Assembly (NCBI RefSeq): GCF_003633755.1
Contig: NZ_RBIL01000001.1
Location: 62,001-126,000, forward strand
Direction of reading: 5' to 3'
Source of the DNA: Solirubrobacter pauli
GTDB lineage: Bacteria; Actinomycetota; Thermoleophilia; Solirubrobacterales; Solirubrobacteraceae
Length of the DNA: 64,000 bases
Part shown: in pieces, positions 15,521 to 24,018 of the stretch
Position numbering within the stretch: position 1 is the stretch's first letter
Layout of the letters: each line of letters begins with the position of its first letter
The notes under the pieces: generated by a model
Told to the model about the DNA's origin: nothing
The model's input: only the letters and a program-made list of their open reading frames with translations
The model's database searches: none
Position numbers and translations under genes: made by a program

Positions 15521-16288
15521 CTAACCCGCCGGCAGCTGCGCCCAGAAGCGCGTCAGCGCCTCCGCCACCGGCGCCGGCGTCTCCTCTGGCCACCAGTGGT
15601 CCACGCCCTCCAAGTGCACCGGCTCGGCGCCCGACTGCCGCGCCCCCCACTCGTGCTGCGCGATCGTCCCGCTGGCCCGCTCGAAGTCGTCGACGGCGAT
15701 CAGCGCCAGCCCCGGGCGCTGCGCGGCGCTCGGCAGGCGCCGTCCCGCTTCGGCCATCGCCGGCTGGCGGGCGGACCGCAGCAGCTTGAGGACGGCCTCT
15801 CCCATCTCGGGGTCCATGCCGGCGGCCACCCGCTCCGCCATGCGCCCGGTCATCCCGAGCGCCGACGTCACCGCGAGCCGCTGCTCGAGATCGCCACCCC
15901 AGATCTCCCGCACCGAGGCCTCCCCCGCGCCCTCCTGCTGCCACACCTGCGCCCGCGGATGCCAGGCGTAGTCGGGCGCGAACACGCCGAGCGCGTCAGA
16001 GGCCCAGCTGCGGATCAGGTCCGGGCGGCTCATCGCCAGCGCCGCGACGTGGATGCCGCCCCAGTCATGCCCCACGAGGTCGACCGGCGCGCGGAACCGC
16101 TCCAGCTGGGACGCGAGCCAGTCGCGATAGGCCGCCGTCGAGCCGTCGAAGCCGCGCGGCGCCGGGACGCCGAACCCGGGCGGGGACAGGGCGACCGCGT
16201 CCGCCCGGTCGAGCGCCCCGATCAGCGGCCCCCAGATGACCGCCGACTCGGGGTTGCCGTGGACGAGGACGAGTGGCGTGCGTGACAC
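15521..16288 (-). CDS. Alpha/beta hydrolase
   Basis: 255 residues of a classical alpha/beta hydrolase (haloalkane dehalogenase/epoxide hydrolase-like). Visible are the oxyanion region LVLVHGNPESAVIWG, the nucleophile elbow VGHDWGGIHVAAL (Asp rather than Ser in GxDxG, as in dehalogenases and epoxide hydrolases), and a late LEGVDHWWPEETP carrying the catalytic His. The GTG start at 16288 has AGGAGG 4 nt upstream. Cytoplasmic. It lies 56 nt downstream of the LysR gene on the same strand and could be co-transcribed with it. The actual substrate cannot be read from sequence. Confidence 0.83.
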   Translation of the reverse strand: MSRTPLVLVHGNPESAVIWGPLIGALDRADAVALSPPGFGVPAPRGFDGSTAAYRDWLASQLERFRAPVDLVGHDWGGIHVAALAMSRPDLIRSWASDALGVFAPDYAWHPRAQVWQQEGAGEASVREIWGGDLEQRLAVTSALGMTGRMAERVAAGMDPEMGEAVLKLLRSARQPAMAEAGRRLPSAAQRPGLALIAVDDFERASGTIAQHEWGARQSGAEPVHLEGVDHWWPEETPAPVAEALTRFWAQLPAG

Positions 16289-16344
16289 GAGGCCTCCTAT
16301 AAACTTGTTGGCCGACACGCAAGTAGGATAGCGCGGCGCTTCCG

Positions 16345-17253
16345 TCAGCCGGCGAGCTCCTCCGCGATGGTCCGCAGCGCGCCGGTGGTGGCGCGGATCG
16401 CCGGCGCCGTGTCGGCGGCGCGGCGGACGACGTCGATGCGCCGCGACAGCTGCGGCTCCGCCAGCGCGCGCAGGACCACGCCGGGGCGAGCATGGGCGAC
16501 GGCCAGCGCCGGGCTGAGCGTGACCGCCAGCCCGGCGGCGACGATGCCCTGCGCGGCGAGCAGGTCGTCGGTGACGATCGCGTCGCTCGGGTCGATGCCG
16601 GCCGCGACGAGGGCGCGGCGGATAATCGCGTCCGGCCCGCGCGCGGTGCCGAGCACCCAGCGCTCGTCCGCGAGGTCGGCGAGCGAGACCTGCGCGCGCC
16701 CGGCGAGCGGATGTTCGCGCGCGAGCACGACCAGCATCGGGTCCTCCATCAGCGGCTCGGCCACGAGGCCCGCGGGCAGGCGCGGGGACTCGGTGTCTCC
16801 CGCGGCCGCGAACACGAGCGCCAGGTCCGTCGTGCCGGCGGCCACCGCCGCCAGCGCCGGACCCCTCGCGGCCGGGCCGAAGCGCACGTCGAAGCGCGCG
16901 TCCTCTTCGCGCAGGTGCTGGATCGCGCGCGGCACGAGGTCGACGAACGCCGTCGGGAAGGCCAGCAGGTCGACGCGGCCCGTGCGCAGGGCGCGCAGAT
17001 CGCCGAGCGCGTCGTCGGCCGCGCGGGCGCGGTCGAGCAGGCCACGGGCGTGGACCAGCAGGGCGTCGCCCGCCGCGGTCGGCCGGACGCCGCGCGCGTG
17101 GCGGACGAGCAGCGGCATCCCGACCTCGGCTTCGAGGCGCGCGAGGTGGTGCGAGACAGCGGGCTGGCTCAGGCCCAGCGTGGTCGCCGCCGCCGACACC
17201 GAGCCGTGGTCGGCGACCGCCACGAGTGCTTCCAGCCGTCGCAGGTCGAGCAT
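16345..17253 (-). CDS. LysR-family transcriptional regulator
   Basis: 302 residues. The N-terminal winged helix reads MLDLRRLEALVAVADHGSVS, then AAATTLGLSQPAVSHHLARL, which is the textbook LTTR motif. The rest is a two-lobed periplasmic-binding-protein-like effector domain. LysR proteins are tetramers that usually activate a divergent gene when a metabolite binds. Here the divergent gene is an NADP-dependent oxidoreductase. The 58-bp gap holds a 23-bp dyad right beside the LysR start, consistent with autoregulation and divergent control. Confidence 0.9.
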   Translation of the reverse strand: MLDLRRLEALVAVADHGSVSAAATTLGLSQPAVSHHLARLEAEVGMPLLVRHARGVRPTAAGDALLVHARGLLDRARAADDALGDLRALRTGRVDLLAFPTAFVDLVPRAIQHLREEDARFDVRFGPAARGPALAAVAAGTTDLALVFAAAGDTESPRLPAGLVAEPLMEDPMLVVLAREHPLAGRAQVSLADLADERWVLGTARGPDAIIRRALVAAGIDPSDAIVTDDLLAAQGIVAAGLAVTLSPALAVAHARPGVVLRALAEPQLSRRIDVVRRAADTAPAIRATTGALRTIAEELAG

Positions 17254-17276
17254 CGATGCCGTTTATACCGGCATCG
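17254..17276. promoter_or_regulatory. Dyad in the LysR/oxidoreductase divergent promoter
   Basis: CGATGCCG (17254-17261) and CGGCATCG (17269-17276) are perfect 8-bp inverted arms with a 7-bp AT-rich centre (TTTATAC). The element adjoins the LysR start codon. It is a good candidate LysR recognition site, although it does not match T-N11-A exactly. Confidence 0.5.
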
Positions 17277-17311
17277 GCATCATCGATGGCACGGATGCTT
17301 GACTGTGCAAC

Positions 17312-18235
17312 ATGATCGCCATCCGCCAGAACCGCCTCGGGGGTCCCGAGGTCCTCGAAGCCGTCGAGGTCGACCGTCCTTCCCCCGCTCCGACCGAGGT
17401 GCTCGTGCGCGTGACCGGCGCCGGCGTGAACCCGGTCGACTTCAAGACGCGCGCTCGCGGCGGGTTCCTCGGCGAGCCGCCGTTCGTGCTCGGGTGGGAC
17501 ATCGCGGGCGTGGTCGAGGAGGTCGGGTTCGGCGTCACGCGCTTCCAGCCCGGCGACCGCGTGTTCGGGATGCCCGCCTTCCCGCGCGAGGCCGGCGGCT
17601 ACGCCGAGTACGCCGTCGCCCGCTCGCGCGAGCTCGCCCGCATCCCCGACGGCGTGAGCGACGAGGAGGCCGCCGCCCTCCCGCTGGCCGGGCTCACCGC
17701 CTGGCAGGCCGTCGTCGACACGGCGCACGTCGGCCCCGGGACCCGCGTGCTCATCCACGCCGCGGCCGGTGGCGTCGGGCATCTCGCGGTGCAGATCGCC
17801 AAGGCGGCGGGCGCGTACGTGGTCGGCACCGCCCGCGCGACGCACCACGCGTGGCTGAAGGACCTCGGTGCCGACCAGCTGATCGACTACACGAGCGAGC
17901 CGACCGACCGCGCCGACGTCGACGTGATCGTCGACCTCGTGGGCGGCGATGTCGGGCTGAAGTCGCTGCCGAGCCTGCGCGACGGCGGCCTGATCATCAC
18001 GATCCCGTCGGGCTCCGACCTCGGGCCGCTGAAGGCGGCCGCCGGCGACCGCGTCCGGGCGACCAGCCTGCTCGTCGAGCCCGACCGCGTCGGCATGGAG
18101 GCGCTCGCGCAGCTCGCGGGCGAGGGCAAGCTGGACGTGAAGGTGCGTACCTTCCCTCTCGCACAGGCGGGCGAAGCGCACGCGCTGCTGGAGCGCGGCG
18201 AGGCGGGTGGCGGAAAGCTGGTGCTCGTCCCCTGA
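17312..18235 (+). CDS. NADP-dependent oxidoreductase (zinc-free quinone oxidoreductase type)
   Basis: 307 residues of the medium-chain dehydrogenase/reductase superfamily. The N-terminal catalytic domain begins MIAIRQNRLGGPEVLEAVEV with GAGVNPVDFKTRARGG. The Rossmann domain has the nucleotide loop HAAAGGVGHLAVQIAKAAGA and the AxTAR-like stretch GTARATHHAWLKDLGAD. There are no zinc-ligand cysteines, as expected of quinone oxidoreductases. It reduces quinones or enones with NAD(P)H in the cytoplasm. It is divergently transcribed from the LysR gene, which likely controls it. Confidence 0.88.
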   Translation: MIAIRQNRLGGPEVLEAVEVDRPSPAPTEVLVRVTGAGVNPVDFKTRARGGFLGEPPFVLGWDIAGVVEEVGFGVTRFQPGDRVFGMPAFPREAGGYAEYAVARSRELARIPDGVSDEEAAALPLAGLTAWQAVVDTAHVGPGTRVLIHAAAGGVGHLAVQIAKAAGAYVVGTARATHHAWLKDLGADQLIDYTSEPTDRADVDVIVDLVGGDVGLKSLPSLRDGGLIITIPSGSDLGPLKAAAGDRVRATSLLVEPDRVGMEALAQLAGEGKLDVKVRTFPLAQAGEAHALLERGEAGGGKLVLVP

Positions 18236-18306
18236 GACGGGGTGAGCGGGTTCGCCCTTGTGAGTGATGGCACGAGGTGTTCACCAGGAGGACATTCGCC
18301 CTCGAG

Positions 18307-19194
18307 ATGACGCATCGTGTGGAGGACGCGCTCGGCCTCGATCCCGGGCAGCACAAGCTCCTCGAGAGCTACTGCGGAAGCCGCCTGCCGGTGGCGATCG
18401 CGCTCTATGAGCACCAGCAGGAACGCCGTGTCCGCCTCGAGTTCGTGTGCGGGCCGGAAGTCGAGCTCGCGCAGGACGTCGAGGAGCTGCTCTTCCGCGC
18501 CTACACGCTCTCGCGTCAGATCCACCTCACGTTCGAGTCCGGCCGCGACCGGGCGCTGTGCCTGCAGATGACCTACGGCGTGATCGCCGGGATCTTCCGC
18601 GAGCTCGATCGCGCGGCGGTGACCGGGCGCGAGAGCTGCACGCGCATGAAGTACCTCGAGAACGCGTGCAAGCGCACCGAGGCGTACTTCGCCCGCGCGT
18701 CGCAGCGCCGCGCGCAGCTGCGCTACCTGGGCGGGATGCTCGGCGGGCTGACCGTCGTGGCGGGCGTCGGCGCGCTGCTGTCGGTCGGGCTGGACACGCT
18801 GCCCGACATCGACGACCAGGCGCCGATGTTCCTCGCCTCGCTGATCGCCGGCGGGATGGGCGCCGTGCTCAGCGTGCTGTTCGGGATGACGTCCGGGAAG
18901 CTGAAGCTGCACACGCTGTTCGCCAACGCCGAGTCGGGCATGGGCCCGCTGGTGGCCGCGGGCGCGCTGCGGCCGCTGCTCGGCGGGTTGTCCGGGATCG
19001 TCGCCTACGTGCTGCTGCAGGCCGCGATCGTCCCGATCGACGTGCCCGAAGGCGCCTCGGGCACGAACTTCGTGATCGCGCTGGCGCTCGTCGCCGGCTT
19101 CTCCGAGCGCTGGGCGCGTGGCGTGCTGGCCGGCACCGAGGAGCGCCTGTCCGCGCCCGCCCCGGCCGCCGCGCCGACGCCGAAGATCAGCTGA
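18307..19194 (+). CDS. Hypothetical membrane protein (295 aa)
   Basis: I do not recognise the family. The N-terminal ~150 residues are soluble and helical (EDVEELLFRAYTLSRQIHLT, MKYLENACKRTEAYFARASQ). About four hydrophobic segments follow (LRYLGGMLGGLTVVAGVGAL, MFLASLIAGGMGAVLSVLFG, LLGGLSGIVAYVLLQAAIV, FVIALALVAGFSERWARGV) and a Pro/Ala tail. The arrangement suggests a cytoplasmic sensor or oligomerisation domain on a membrane base. The start is uncertain: the ATG at 18307 is 15 nt from AGGAGG (18286-18291), and a GTG at 18277 in the same frame is possible. Confidence 0.65.
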   Translation: MTHRVEDALGLDPGQHKLLESYCGSRLPVAIALYEHQQERRVRLEFVCGPEVELAQDVEELLFRAYTLSRQIHLTFESGRDRALCLQMTYGVIAGIFRELDRAAVTGRESCTRMKYLENACKRTEAYFARASQRRAQLRYLGGMLGGLTVVAGVGALLSVGLDTLPDIDDQAPMFLASLIAGGMGAVLSVLFGMTSGKLKLHTLFANAESGMGPLVAAGALRPLLGGLSGIVAYVLLQAAIVPIDVPEGASGTNFVIALALVAGFSERWARGVLAGTEERLSAPAPAAAPTPKIS

Positions 19195-19726
19195 GGGCGC
19201 GGCGCTTCTCGACGTAGCGCCGCTTCTTCGCGTTCGTGCCGCAGTCCTCCATCGAGCACCACTTGCGCGAGCGGTTCTTCGAGCGGTCCAGGTAGAGCCA
19301 GCAGCAGTCGTGGCAGCCGCGCAGCCGGGCGAGCGCGTCGTCGTCGGCCAGCAGCTGCGCGGCCGCGTGCGCAAGCCGGTGCACGGCGCTCATCGGATCC
19401 GCGTCCTCCCACGTCCAGCCGCCGCGGCGCAGCGTGCCGGCGCGGTACGCCCGCCTGGCGGCCGCCTCGAGACCCGTGGGGTCGTCGTCGCGGAAGGCCC
19501 GCTCGCACGCGGTGCGCAGACGGCGCGCGGCCTCGAGCGCGGCGGTCGAGCTCGCGTCCGCAGCCACGCCGACCCGGGTCGCGAACGTCATCAGGTCCTC
19601 GGGCGCCCGCAGCACGTCGTCCTCGGGCGGCTGCCCGACCTGGCCGTAGACGGTGTTCACCAGGTCCAGCGCCGGATGCCCGCCGTCCAGGCGCATGTTC
19701 GCGGCCGTCGGTGGTGTTTCCACCAT
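19187..19726 (-). CDS. CGNR zinc-finger (ABATE domain) protein
   Basis: 179 residues. The N-terminal half is the ABATE helical domain (LDGGHPALDLVNTVYG, then LMTFATRVGVA). The C-terminal half holds the zinc finger: CHDCCWLYLDRSKNRSRKWC then SMEDCGTNAKKRRYVEKRR, with CGTN in place of the canonical CGNR. These proteins are presumed DNA-binding stress or ligand-responsive regulators. The ATG at 19726 is chosen; an earlier in-frame start would lack coding character. The divergent MFS exporter starts only 40 bp away, so the two may form a regulator/exporter pair. Confidence 0.85.
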   Translation of the reverse strand: MVETPPTAANMRLDGGHPALDLVNTVYGQVGQPPEDDVLRAPEDLMTFATRVGVAADASSTAALEAARRLRTACERAFRDDDPTGLEAAARRAYRAGTLRRGGWTWEDADPMSAVHRLAHAAAQLLADDDALARLRGCHDCCWLYLDRSKNRSRKWCSMEDCGTNAKKRRYVEKRRALS

Positions 19727-19766
19727 AAGTGCGTTTGAGGGTAACAGCGACGGGCAGCCCTGTGGT

Positions 19767-21209
19767 GTGGTCGTCGCTCTCCCGTGCGTCGCGCAGTTCG
19801 TGATCGTCCTCGACGTGACGATCGTGGCCATCGCGCTGCCGGTCGTGCAGTCGGACCTCGGCCTGTCGACGACGCTGCTCGGCTGGGTCGTGACCGTCTA
19901 TCCGCTCGTCTTCGGCGGCTGCCTGCTGGCCGCCGGCCGCGTGGCCGACCGCTTCGGCCGCCGCCGCACGTTCGTCAGCGGGCTCGTCGTGTTCGGCGGC
20001 GCGTCGCTGGCGTGCGCGCTCGCCCCGAGCGGGTCGCTCCTGCTCGTGGGCCGCGCGGTGCAGGGCGTCGGCGCCGCGCTCGTCTCCCCCGCCGCCCTGG
20101 CGCTCGTGACCGCGGCGCGCCCGTCCGGCGCGGCGCGCGGCCGCGCGCTGGGCTGGTGGACGGCCGCGGCCGCGGGAGGCGGCGCGAGCGGCTGGGTGCT
20201 CGGCGGCCTGCTGAGCGGCTGGCTCGACTGGCGCTGGGTGTTCCTGATCAACGTGCCCGTCTGCCTGGCCGCGGCGATCCTCGCGCCGCGCGTGCTGGCG
20301 GAGAGCCGCGCGGCCGCGAGCGGCGAGCGCGCGGTGGCGGGCGGCGCGCCCGCGGTGGCGGGCGACACGGCGACGGGCGGCCACCGCGCGGTGGCGGGCG
20401 ACACGGCGACGGACGGCCAGCGCGCGGCGACGGGCGGCGAGCCGGGCGCCGCGCGCATCCGCGGCGCTCGCGGCGCCGCCGCGGCCATCGACCTTCCCGG
20501 CGCGGCGTTCGTCACGCTCGGCGTCGGCGCGCTCGTCCTCGCGCTGTCGTTCATCGCCGACGGCGGGCCGTGGCTCGCCGCGCTCGTCGTCGCCGCGACG
20601 CTGCTCCTCACGCTCACGCGGATCGAGCGGCGCGCGGCCCATCCCCTGCTCGACAAGCGGCTGCTCGGGCGGCGTGCGGTGCTCGCGCCCAACGGCGTCG
20701 CGGCGGTGCTGACCGCGACGACCACGCCGCCGATGCTGCTGTGCACGTTGCACGCGCAGCACGAGCTCGGGCTCTCCCCCGCGCTCGCCGGGCTGCTGTT
20801 CCCGCCGTTCAACCTGGCGGTGATCGCGGCCTCGCTGCTCGGGCCGCGGATCCGGCGCGGGGCGATCCCCGGCGGGCTGCTCGCGATCGGGGCGGGCGGT
20901 GCGCTGCTCGCCGTCCATCTGAGCATCCCGACGATGCTGATCGCGTTCGTGGTCATGGGTGCCGGGCTCGGCGTGGCGTCCGTGGCGTCAACCGCGCGGG
21001 GCACCGAGGCGGTCGGCCCCGACGACCAGGGGCTCGCCTCCGCGCTGCTCGCGACGAGCGCCCAGCTGGGCACGGCGCTCGGGCTCGCGGTCTTCCTGCC
21101 CACAGGGTTCGTCGCCGCTGCCGCCCTCGCGTTTATCATCGCCGTCTCATGGCAGGGGTTGGACATGGAGGTCCGCGGTGAGCGCCGGCCTCGCTGCGCT
21201 ACTGGATGA
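19767..21209 (+). CDS. MFS drug-efflux-type transporter
   Basis: 480 residues of the DHA2-like major facilitator family, which export hydrophobic compounds with proton antiport. Family motifs are present: AQFVIVLDVTIVAIALPVVQ in helix 1, GRVADRFGRRRTF in loop 2-3, and a late GAGLGVASVASTARGTEAVG. The central cytoplasmic loop carries an Ala/Gly/Thr-rich insertion (~residues 188-235) built from a 36-bp tandem repeat, which is unusual. The start is a GTG at 19767 immediately before the first helix. Its 3' end overlaps the next gene by 32 bp. It may be controlled by the divergent CGNR protein. Confidence 0.82.
   Translation: MVVALPCVAQFVIVLDVTIVAIALPVVQSDLGLSTTLLGWVVTVYPLVFGGCLLAAGRVADRFGRRRTFVSGLVVFGGASLACALAPSGSLLLVGRAVQGVGAALVSPAALALVTAARPSGAARGRALGWWTAAAAGGGASGWVLGGLLSGWLDWRWVFLINVPVCLAAAILAPRVLAESRAAASGERAVAGGAPAVAGDTATGGHRAVAGDTATDGQRAATGGEPGAARIRGARGAAAAIDLPGAAFVTLGVGALVLALSFIADGGPWLAALVVAATLLLTLTRIERRAAHPLLDKRLLGRRAVLAPNGVAAVLTATTTPPMLLCTLHAQHELGLSPALAGLLFPPFNLAVIAASLLGPRIRRGAIPGGLLAIGAGGALLAVHLSIPTMLIAFVVMGAGLGVASVASTARGTEAVGPDDQGLASALLATSAQLGTALGLAVFLPTGFVAAAALAFIIAVSWQGLDMEVRGERRPRCATG
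20352..20423 (+). repeat. 36-bp tandem repeat inside the MFS gene
   Basis: Two nearly identical 36-bp units (20352-20387 and 20388-20423) encode AVAGDTATGGHR and AVAGDTATDGQR. Degenerate partial units flank them (20331-20343 and after 20424). The length is a multiple of three, so copy-number change keeps the frame. It lies in the cytoplasmic loop between the two halves of the transporter. Confidence 0.85.
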
Positions 21210-22098
21210 CGTCGCGGTGCTCGCGCGCGCCGCCGCCGCTTCGGTCGACGACGTCGCCGCGGGAGCGAGCCGGGCAAGCGTGAAGGCCGCGGGCGTGATC
21301 GTCGACGACGCCGCGGTCACACCGCGGTACGTGACGGGCTTCAAGCCCGAGCGCGAGCTTCCGATGATCCGGCGGATCGCGGTCGGCTCGCTGCGCAACA
21401 AGCTGCTGTTCATCCTCCCGGTCGCGCTGATCCTCAGCGAGTTCGTGGACTGGTTGCTGACGCCGATCCTGATGGTCGGCGGCGCCTACCTGTGCTTCGA
21501 GGGCGCGGAGAAGATCTGGGAGCTGATCAACCCGCGCCACCACGCGGAGGAGAGCTCGGTCTCCGAGCAGGGCGCGCAGCAGGAGGACCAGATGGTGTCC
21601 TCCGCGATCAGGACGGACTTCATCCTCTCGGCCGAGATCATGGTCATCTCGCTCAACGAGGTCGAGGACGAGCCGCTGCTCTCCCGCGCGATCATCCTGA
21701 TCGCCGTCGCCTTCGCGATCACCGCGCTCGTGTACGGCGTGGTCGCGCTGATCGTGAAGATGGACGACGTCGGCCTCAACCTCGCCCGCACCCGCGAAGG
21801 CGCCGGCGCTTCGTTCGGCCGCGGCCTGGTGAAGGCGATGCCGATCGTCCTCTCGGTGCTGTCGAAGGTCGGCATCGCCGCGATGCTCTGGGTCGGCGGG
21901 CACATCCTGCTCGTCGGCATCGACGAGCTCGGCTGGCATTCCCCGTACGAGGAGGTCCACCACCTCGAGGAGGACGTCGGCGGCGGCGTGCTCGGCTGGT
22001 TCGTGAACACGGGGGCGTCGGCGATCCTCGGCATCGTGGTCGGCGCGATCGTGGTGGCGGTGATGCACGTCGTGCACCACCGCCAGAAGGCGCACTAG
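21178..22098 (+). CDS. DUF808 family membrane protein
   Basis: 306 residues matching the DUF808 (YedI-like) family. It opens SAGLAALLDDVAVLARAAAA and has DDAAVTPRYVTGF, PMIRRIAVGSLRNKLLFILP, a helix YLCFEGAEKIWELI and IRTDFILSAEIMVISLNEV. About six membrane segments are visible. Function is unknown in any organism. The GTG start at 21178 lies inside the 3' end of the MFS gene (32-bp overlap), so translation may be coupled. The stop overlaps the convergent exporter gene by 4 bp. Confidence 0.88.
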   Translation: MSAGLAALLDDVAVLARAAAASVDDVAAGASRASVKAAGVIVDDAAVTPRYVTGFKPERELPMIRRIAVGSLRNKLLFILPVALILSEFVDWLLTPILMVGGAYLCFEGAEKIWELINPRHHAEESSVSEQGAQQEDQMVSSAIRTDFILSAEIMVISLNEVEDEPLLSRAIILIAVAFAITALVYGVVALIVKMDDVGLNLARTREGAGASFGRGLVKAMPIVLSVLSKVGIAAMLWVGGHILLVGIDELGWHSPYEEVHHLEEDVGGGVLGWFVNTGASAILGIVVGAIVVAVMHVVHHRQKAH

Positions 22099-23450
22099 GC
22101 GGGGACGGGCAACCTCGTCGCGAGGCGCGGCACCGCCAGCAGCGCCGCGCCCGCGACCACCACGCCGATCAGCGCGATCACGACGATCGCGCCGCCGGTG
22201 GCGGTCGCCGGGTCGTCGCCCCGGATGTAGAGCGTCTCCGCCCCCGCCAGCGCGACCGACGCGCCGAGCTGGCGCAGCAGCAGCAACGTGCCGAGCCCCG
22301 CGCCGATCATCCGCGGCGCGACCGTGCGGGTCATGGCGATCTGCAGGCCGCTCAGCTGCGGCCCGACACCGAGCCCGATCAGCGCCATGAACAGCAGGCT
22401 CTCCCACTTCGGCGTGCTCGCGTCGAACGTGGCGAAGCCGAGCGCCCCGAGCGTCAGGAGCACGAGCCCGACGAGCACCGTGCTGCGGTACTCGCCGCGG
22501 CGCATGATCACGGTGCCGGCGATGTTCACGGACACGATCAGCCCGACGAGCAGCGGGTAGATCAGCAGCCCGCTGTGCGTCGCCGACACGTGCTCGACGC
22601 CCTGGAAGTACAGCGGCAGCAGGAGCACGCTCGCGAACAGCCCGAACGCGCCGAACCCGCCCGCGACCAGGATGCCGGCCGTCTTGCGCTCGCGCAGCAG
22701 CGACGGCGGGACGATCGGCGCGACCGCGCGGCGCTCGACCACGACGAACGCGGCCAGCGGCAGCACCCCCGCGACGATGAACGCGGCCTCGCGCTCGCTG
22801 AGGCCGATCAGGACGAGCCCGATCGCGAGCGTCAGCAGGCCGATGCCGGCGAGGTCGAGCGGCGTGCGCCGGTCCTCGTTGCGCCCGATCGCGGCGGGCA
22901 GCACCGTGGCGACGACCGCCAGCGCCGCGAGCCCGATCGGCACGTTGACGAGGAACACCCAGCGCCAGCCGGTCGTGTCGGCGAGGAAGCCGCCGATCAG
23001 CGGTCCGACGATGAAGCTCACGCCCATGAGCGCGGCCATCGCGCCCTGCAGCGCCGCGCTGCGCTTCCCCTGGAAGAGGTCCGCGACGAGGATGAAGCTC
23101 AGCCCTTCCAGCGCGCCGGCGCCGAGCCCCTGCACCGCGCGGAAGGCGATCAGCTGCTCCATCGACTGCGCCGCCGCGCCGAGTGCCGACCCCGCAAGGA
23201 AGATCGTCATCCCGGTGAGCAGCAGCAACCGCCGCCCGTAGCGGTCTGACAGCCGCGCGTAGATCGGCAGCGAGACGGTCGCCGGCACGAGGTACGCGGT
23301 GACGGCCCACACGTAGAGGTCGCTGCCGCCGAGCTGGGCGACGATCGTCGGCAGCGCCGTGCCCACGATCGTCTGGTCGAGCATCGCCAGCAGCAGTCCG
23401 GACATCACGGCCGCGAGCAGCAGCCGTTCGCGTTTGGGCGTCAGTTCCAT
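22095..23450 (-). CDS. MFS multidrug exporter (DHA2/EmrB-like)
   Basis: 451 residues, 12-14 transmembrane helices. Characteristic motifs are LLAMLDQTIVGTALPTIVAQ in helix 1, YARLSDRYGRRLLL in loop 2-3, the antiporter motif C region GVSFIVGPLIGGFLAD, and WRWVFLVNVPIG. Such proteins expel toxic organic compounds using the proton gradient. It is divergent from a PadR regulator, with an intergenic region packed with PadR-type repeats. This is a standard repressor/exporter arrangement, so induction by exporter substrates is likely. Confidence 0.9.
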   Translation of the reverse strand: MELTPKRERLLLAAVMSGLLLAMLDQTIVGTALPTIVAQLGGSDLYVWAVTAYLVPATVSLPIYARLSDRYGRRLLLLTGMTIFLAGSALGAAAQSMEQLIAFRAVQGLGAGALEGLSFILVADLFQGKRSAALQGAMAALMGVSFIVGPLIGGFLADTTGWRWVFLVNVPIGLAALAVVATVLPAAIGRNEDRRTPLDLAGIGLLTLAIGLVLIGLSEREAAFIVAGVLPLAAFVVVERRAVAPIVPPSLLRERKTAGILVAGGFGAFGLFASVLLLPLYFQGVEHVSATHSGLLIYPLLVGLIVSVNIAGTVIMRRGEYRSTVLVGLVLLTLGALGFATFDASTPKWESLLFMALIGLGVGPQLSGLQIAMTRTVAPRMIGAGLGTLLLLRQLGASVALAGAETLYIRGDDPATATGGAIVVIALIGVVVAGAALLAVPRLATRLPVPA

Positions 23451-23452
23451 AT

Positions 23453-23478
23453 GTCGAGATTTACATGTTGATCTCGAC
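23453..23478. promoter_or_regulatory. PadR-type operator 1, adjoining the exporter start
   Basis: GTCGAGAT (23453-23460) and ATCTCGAC (23471-23478) are perfect inverted arms centred on a second palindrome ACATGT (23463-23468). PadR regulators bind ATGT/ACAT dyads. The exporter start codon is 3 nt away, so binding would block its expression. Confidence 0.6.
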
Positions 23479-23480
23479 GT

Positions 23481-23515
23481 GTCAAGTTCGACATGTCAAG
23501 TTCGTCAGGTACGAT
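23481..23515 (+). promoter_or_regulatory. PadR gene promoter with tandem operator repeats
   Basis: The 10-bp GTCAAGTTCG is repeated at 23481-23490 and 23495-23504 with ACAT between. Within it lie a -35-like TTCGAC (23487-23492) and, exactly 17 bp on, a -10-like TACGAT (23510-23515). The GTG start follows 8 nt later, so the mRNA is nearly leaderless and the repeats overlap the promoter. Confidence 0.55.
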
Positions 23516-23523
23516 GGACGCCG

Positions 23524-24018
23524 GTGTCCCTCCGCCACGCGCTCCTCGGCTTGCTCTCGGTCAACCCGGCCACGGGCTACGAGCTGGCCCAGAAGTTCGA
23601 CGCCTCCCTGGGCACCGCGTGGCACGCGAGCCACAGCCAGATCTATCCCGAGCTGGCCCGGTTGGCCGAGGCGGGCATGGTCGAGGTCGTCGGCGAAGGC
23701 GCCCGCAACAGCCGCACCTACGCGGTCACGGACGCCGGCCACGAGGAGATCCGCGCCTGGCTGATCGAGGCCGAGGCGAACCGCAGCCAGCGCAACGAGA
23801 CCGCCGTCCGCTGGTTCCTGCTCGGCCTGCTCGACCCCGAGGACCGCCGCGCGGCGGTCGACCGCGAGCTCGCTTACGCGGAGGAGTACGTCGCCCGGCT
23901 GCGCGAGACCGCCGAGCTGCTCGACGCGATGGAGCACGAGCACCCGTTCCGGCGCACGGTCGACCTCGGGCTACGGACCTCCGCCGTGATGCAGGACTGG
24001 CTGCGCGAGCAGCGCTAG
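23524..24018 (+). CDS. PadR-family transcriptional regulator
   Basis: 164 residues. It has the PadR winged helix (LRHALLGLLSVNPATGYELA, then SHSQIYPELARLAEAGMVEV) with the wing RTYAVTDAGHEEIRAWL. A C-terminal helical dimerisation region follows (Vir_C-like, EEYVARLRETAELLDAM). PadR proteins repress exporters or phenolic-acid detoxification genes until a ligand binds. The GTG start at 23524 follows a recognisable promoter. The divergent MFS exporter is the likely target. The stop overlaps the next, convergent gene by 4 bp. Confidence 0.88.
   Translation: MSLRHALLGLLSVNPATGYELAQKFDASLGTAWHASHSQIYPELARLAEAGMVEVVGEGARNSRTYAVTDAGHEEIRAWLIEAEANRSQRNETAVRWFLLGLLDPEDRRAAVDRELAYAEEYVARLRETAELLDAMEHEHPFRRTVDLGLRTSAVMQDWLREQR

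Noticed and set aside
18277-18306. GTG at 18277 as start of the 295-residue membrane protein
   Set aside because: Kept only as an alternative: it would place the AGGAGG inside the coding region. The ATG at 18307 is preferred but has a long spacing, so this is not settled.
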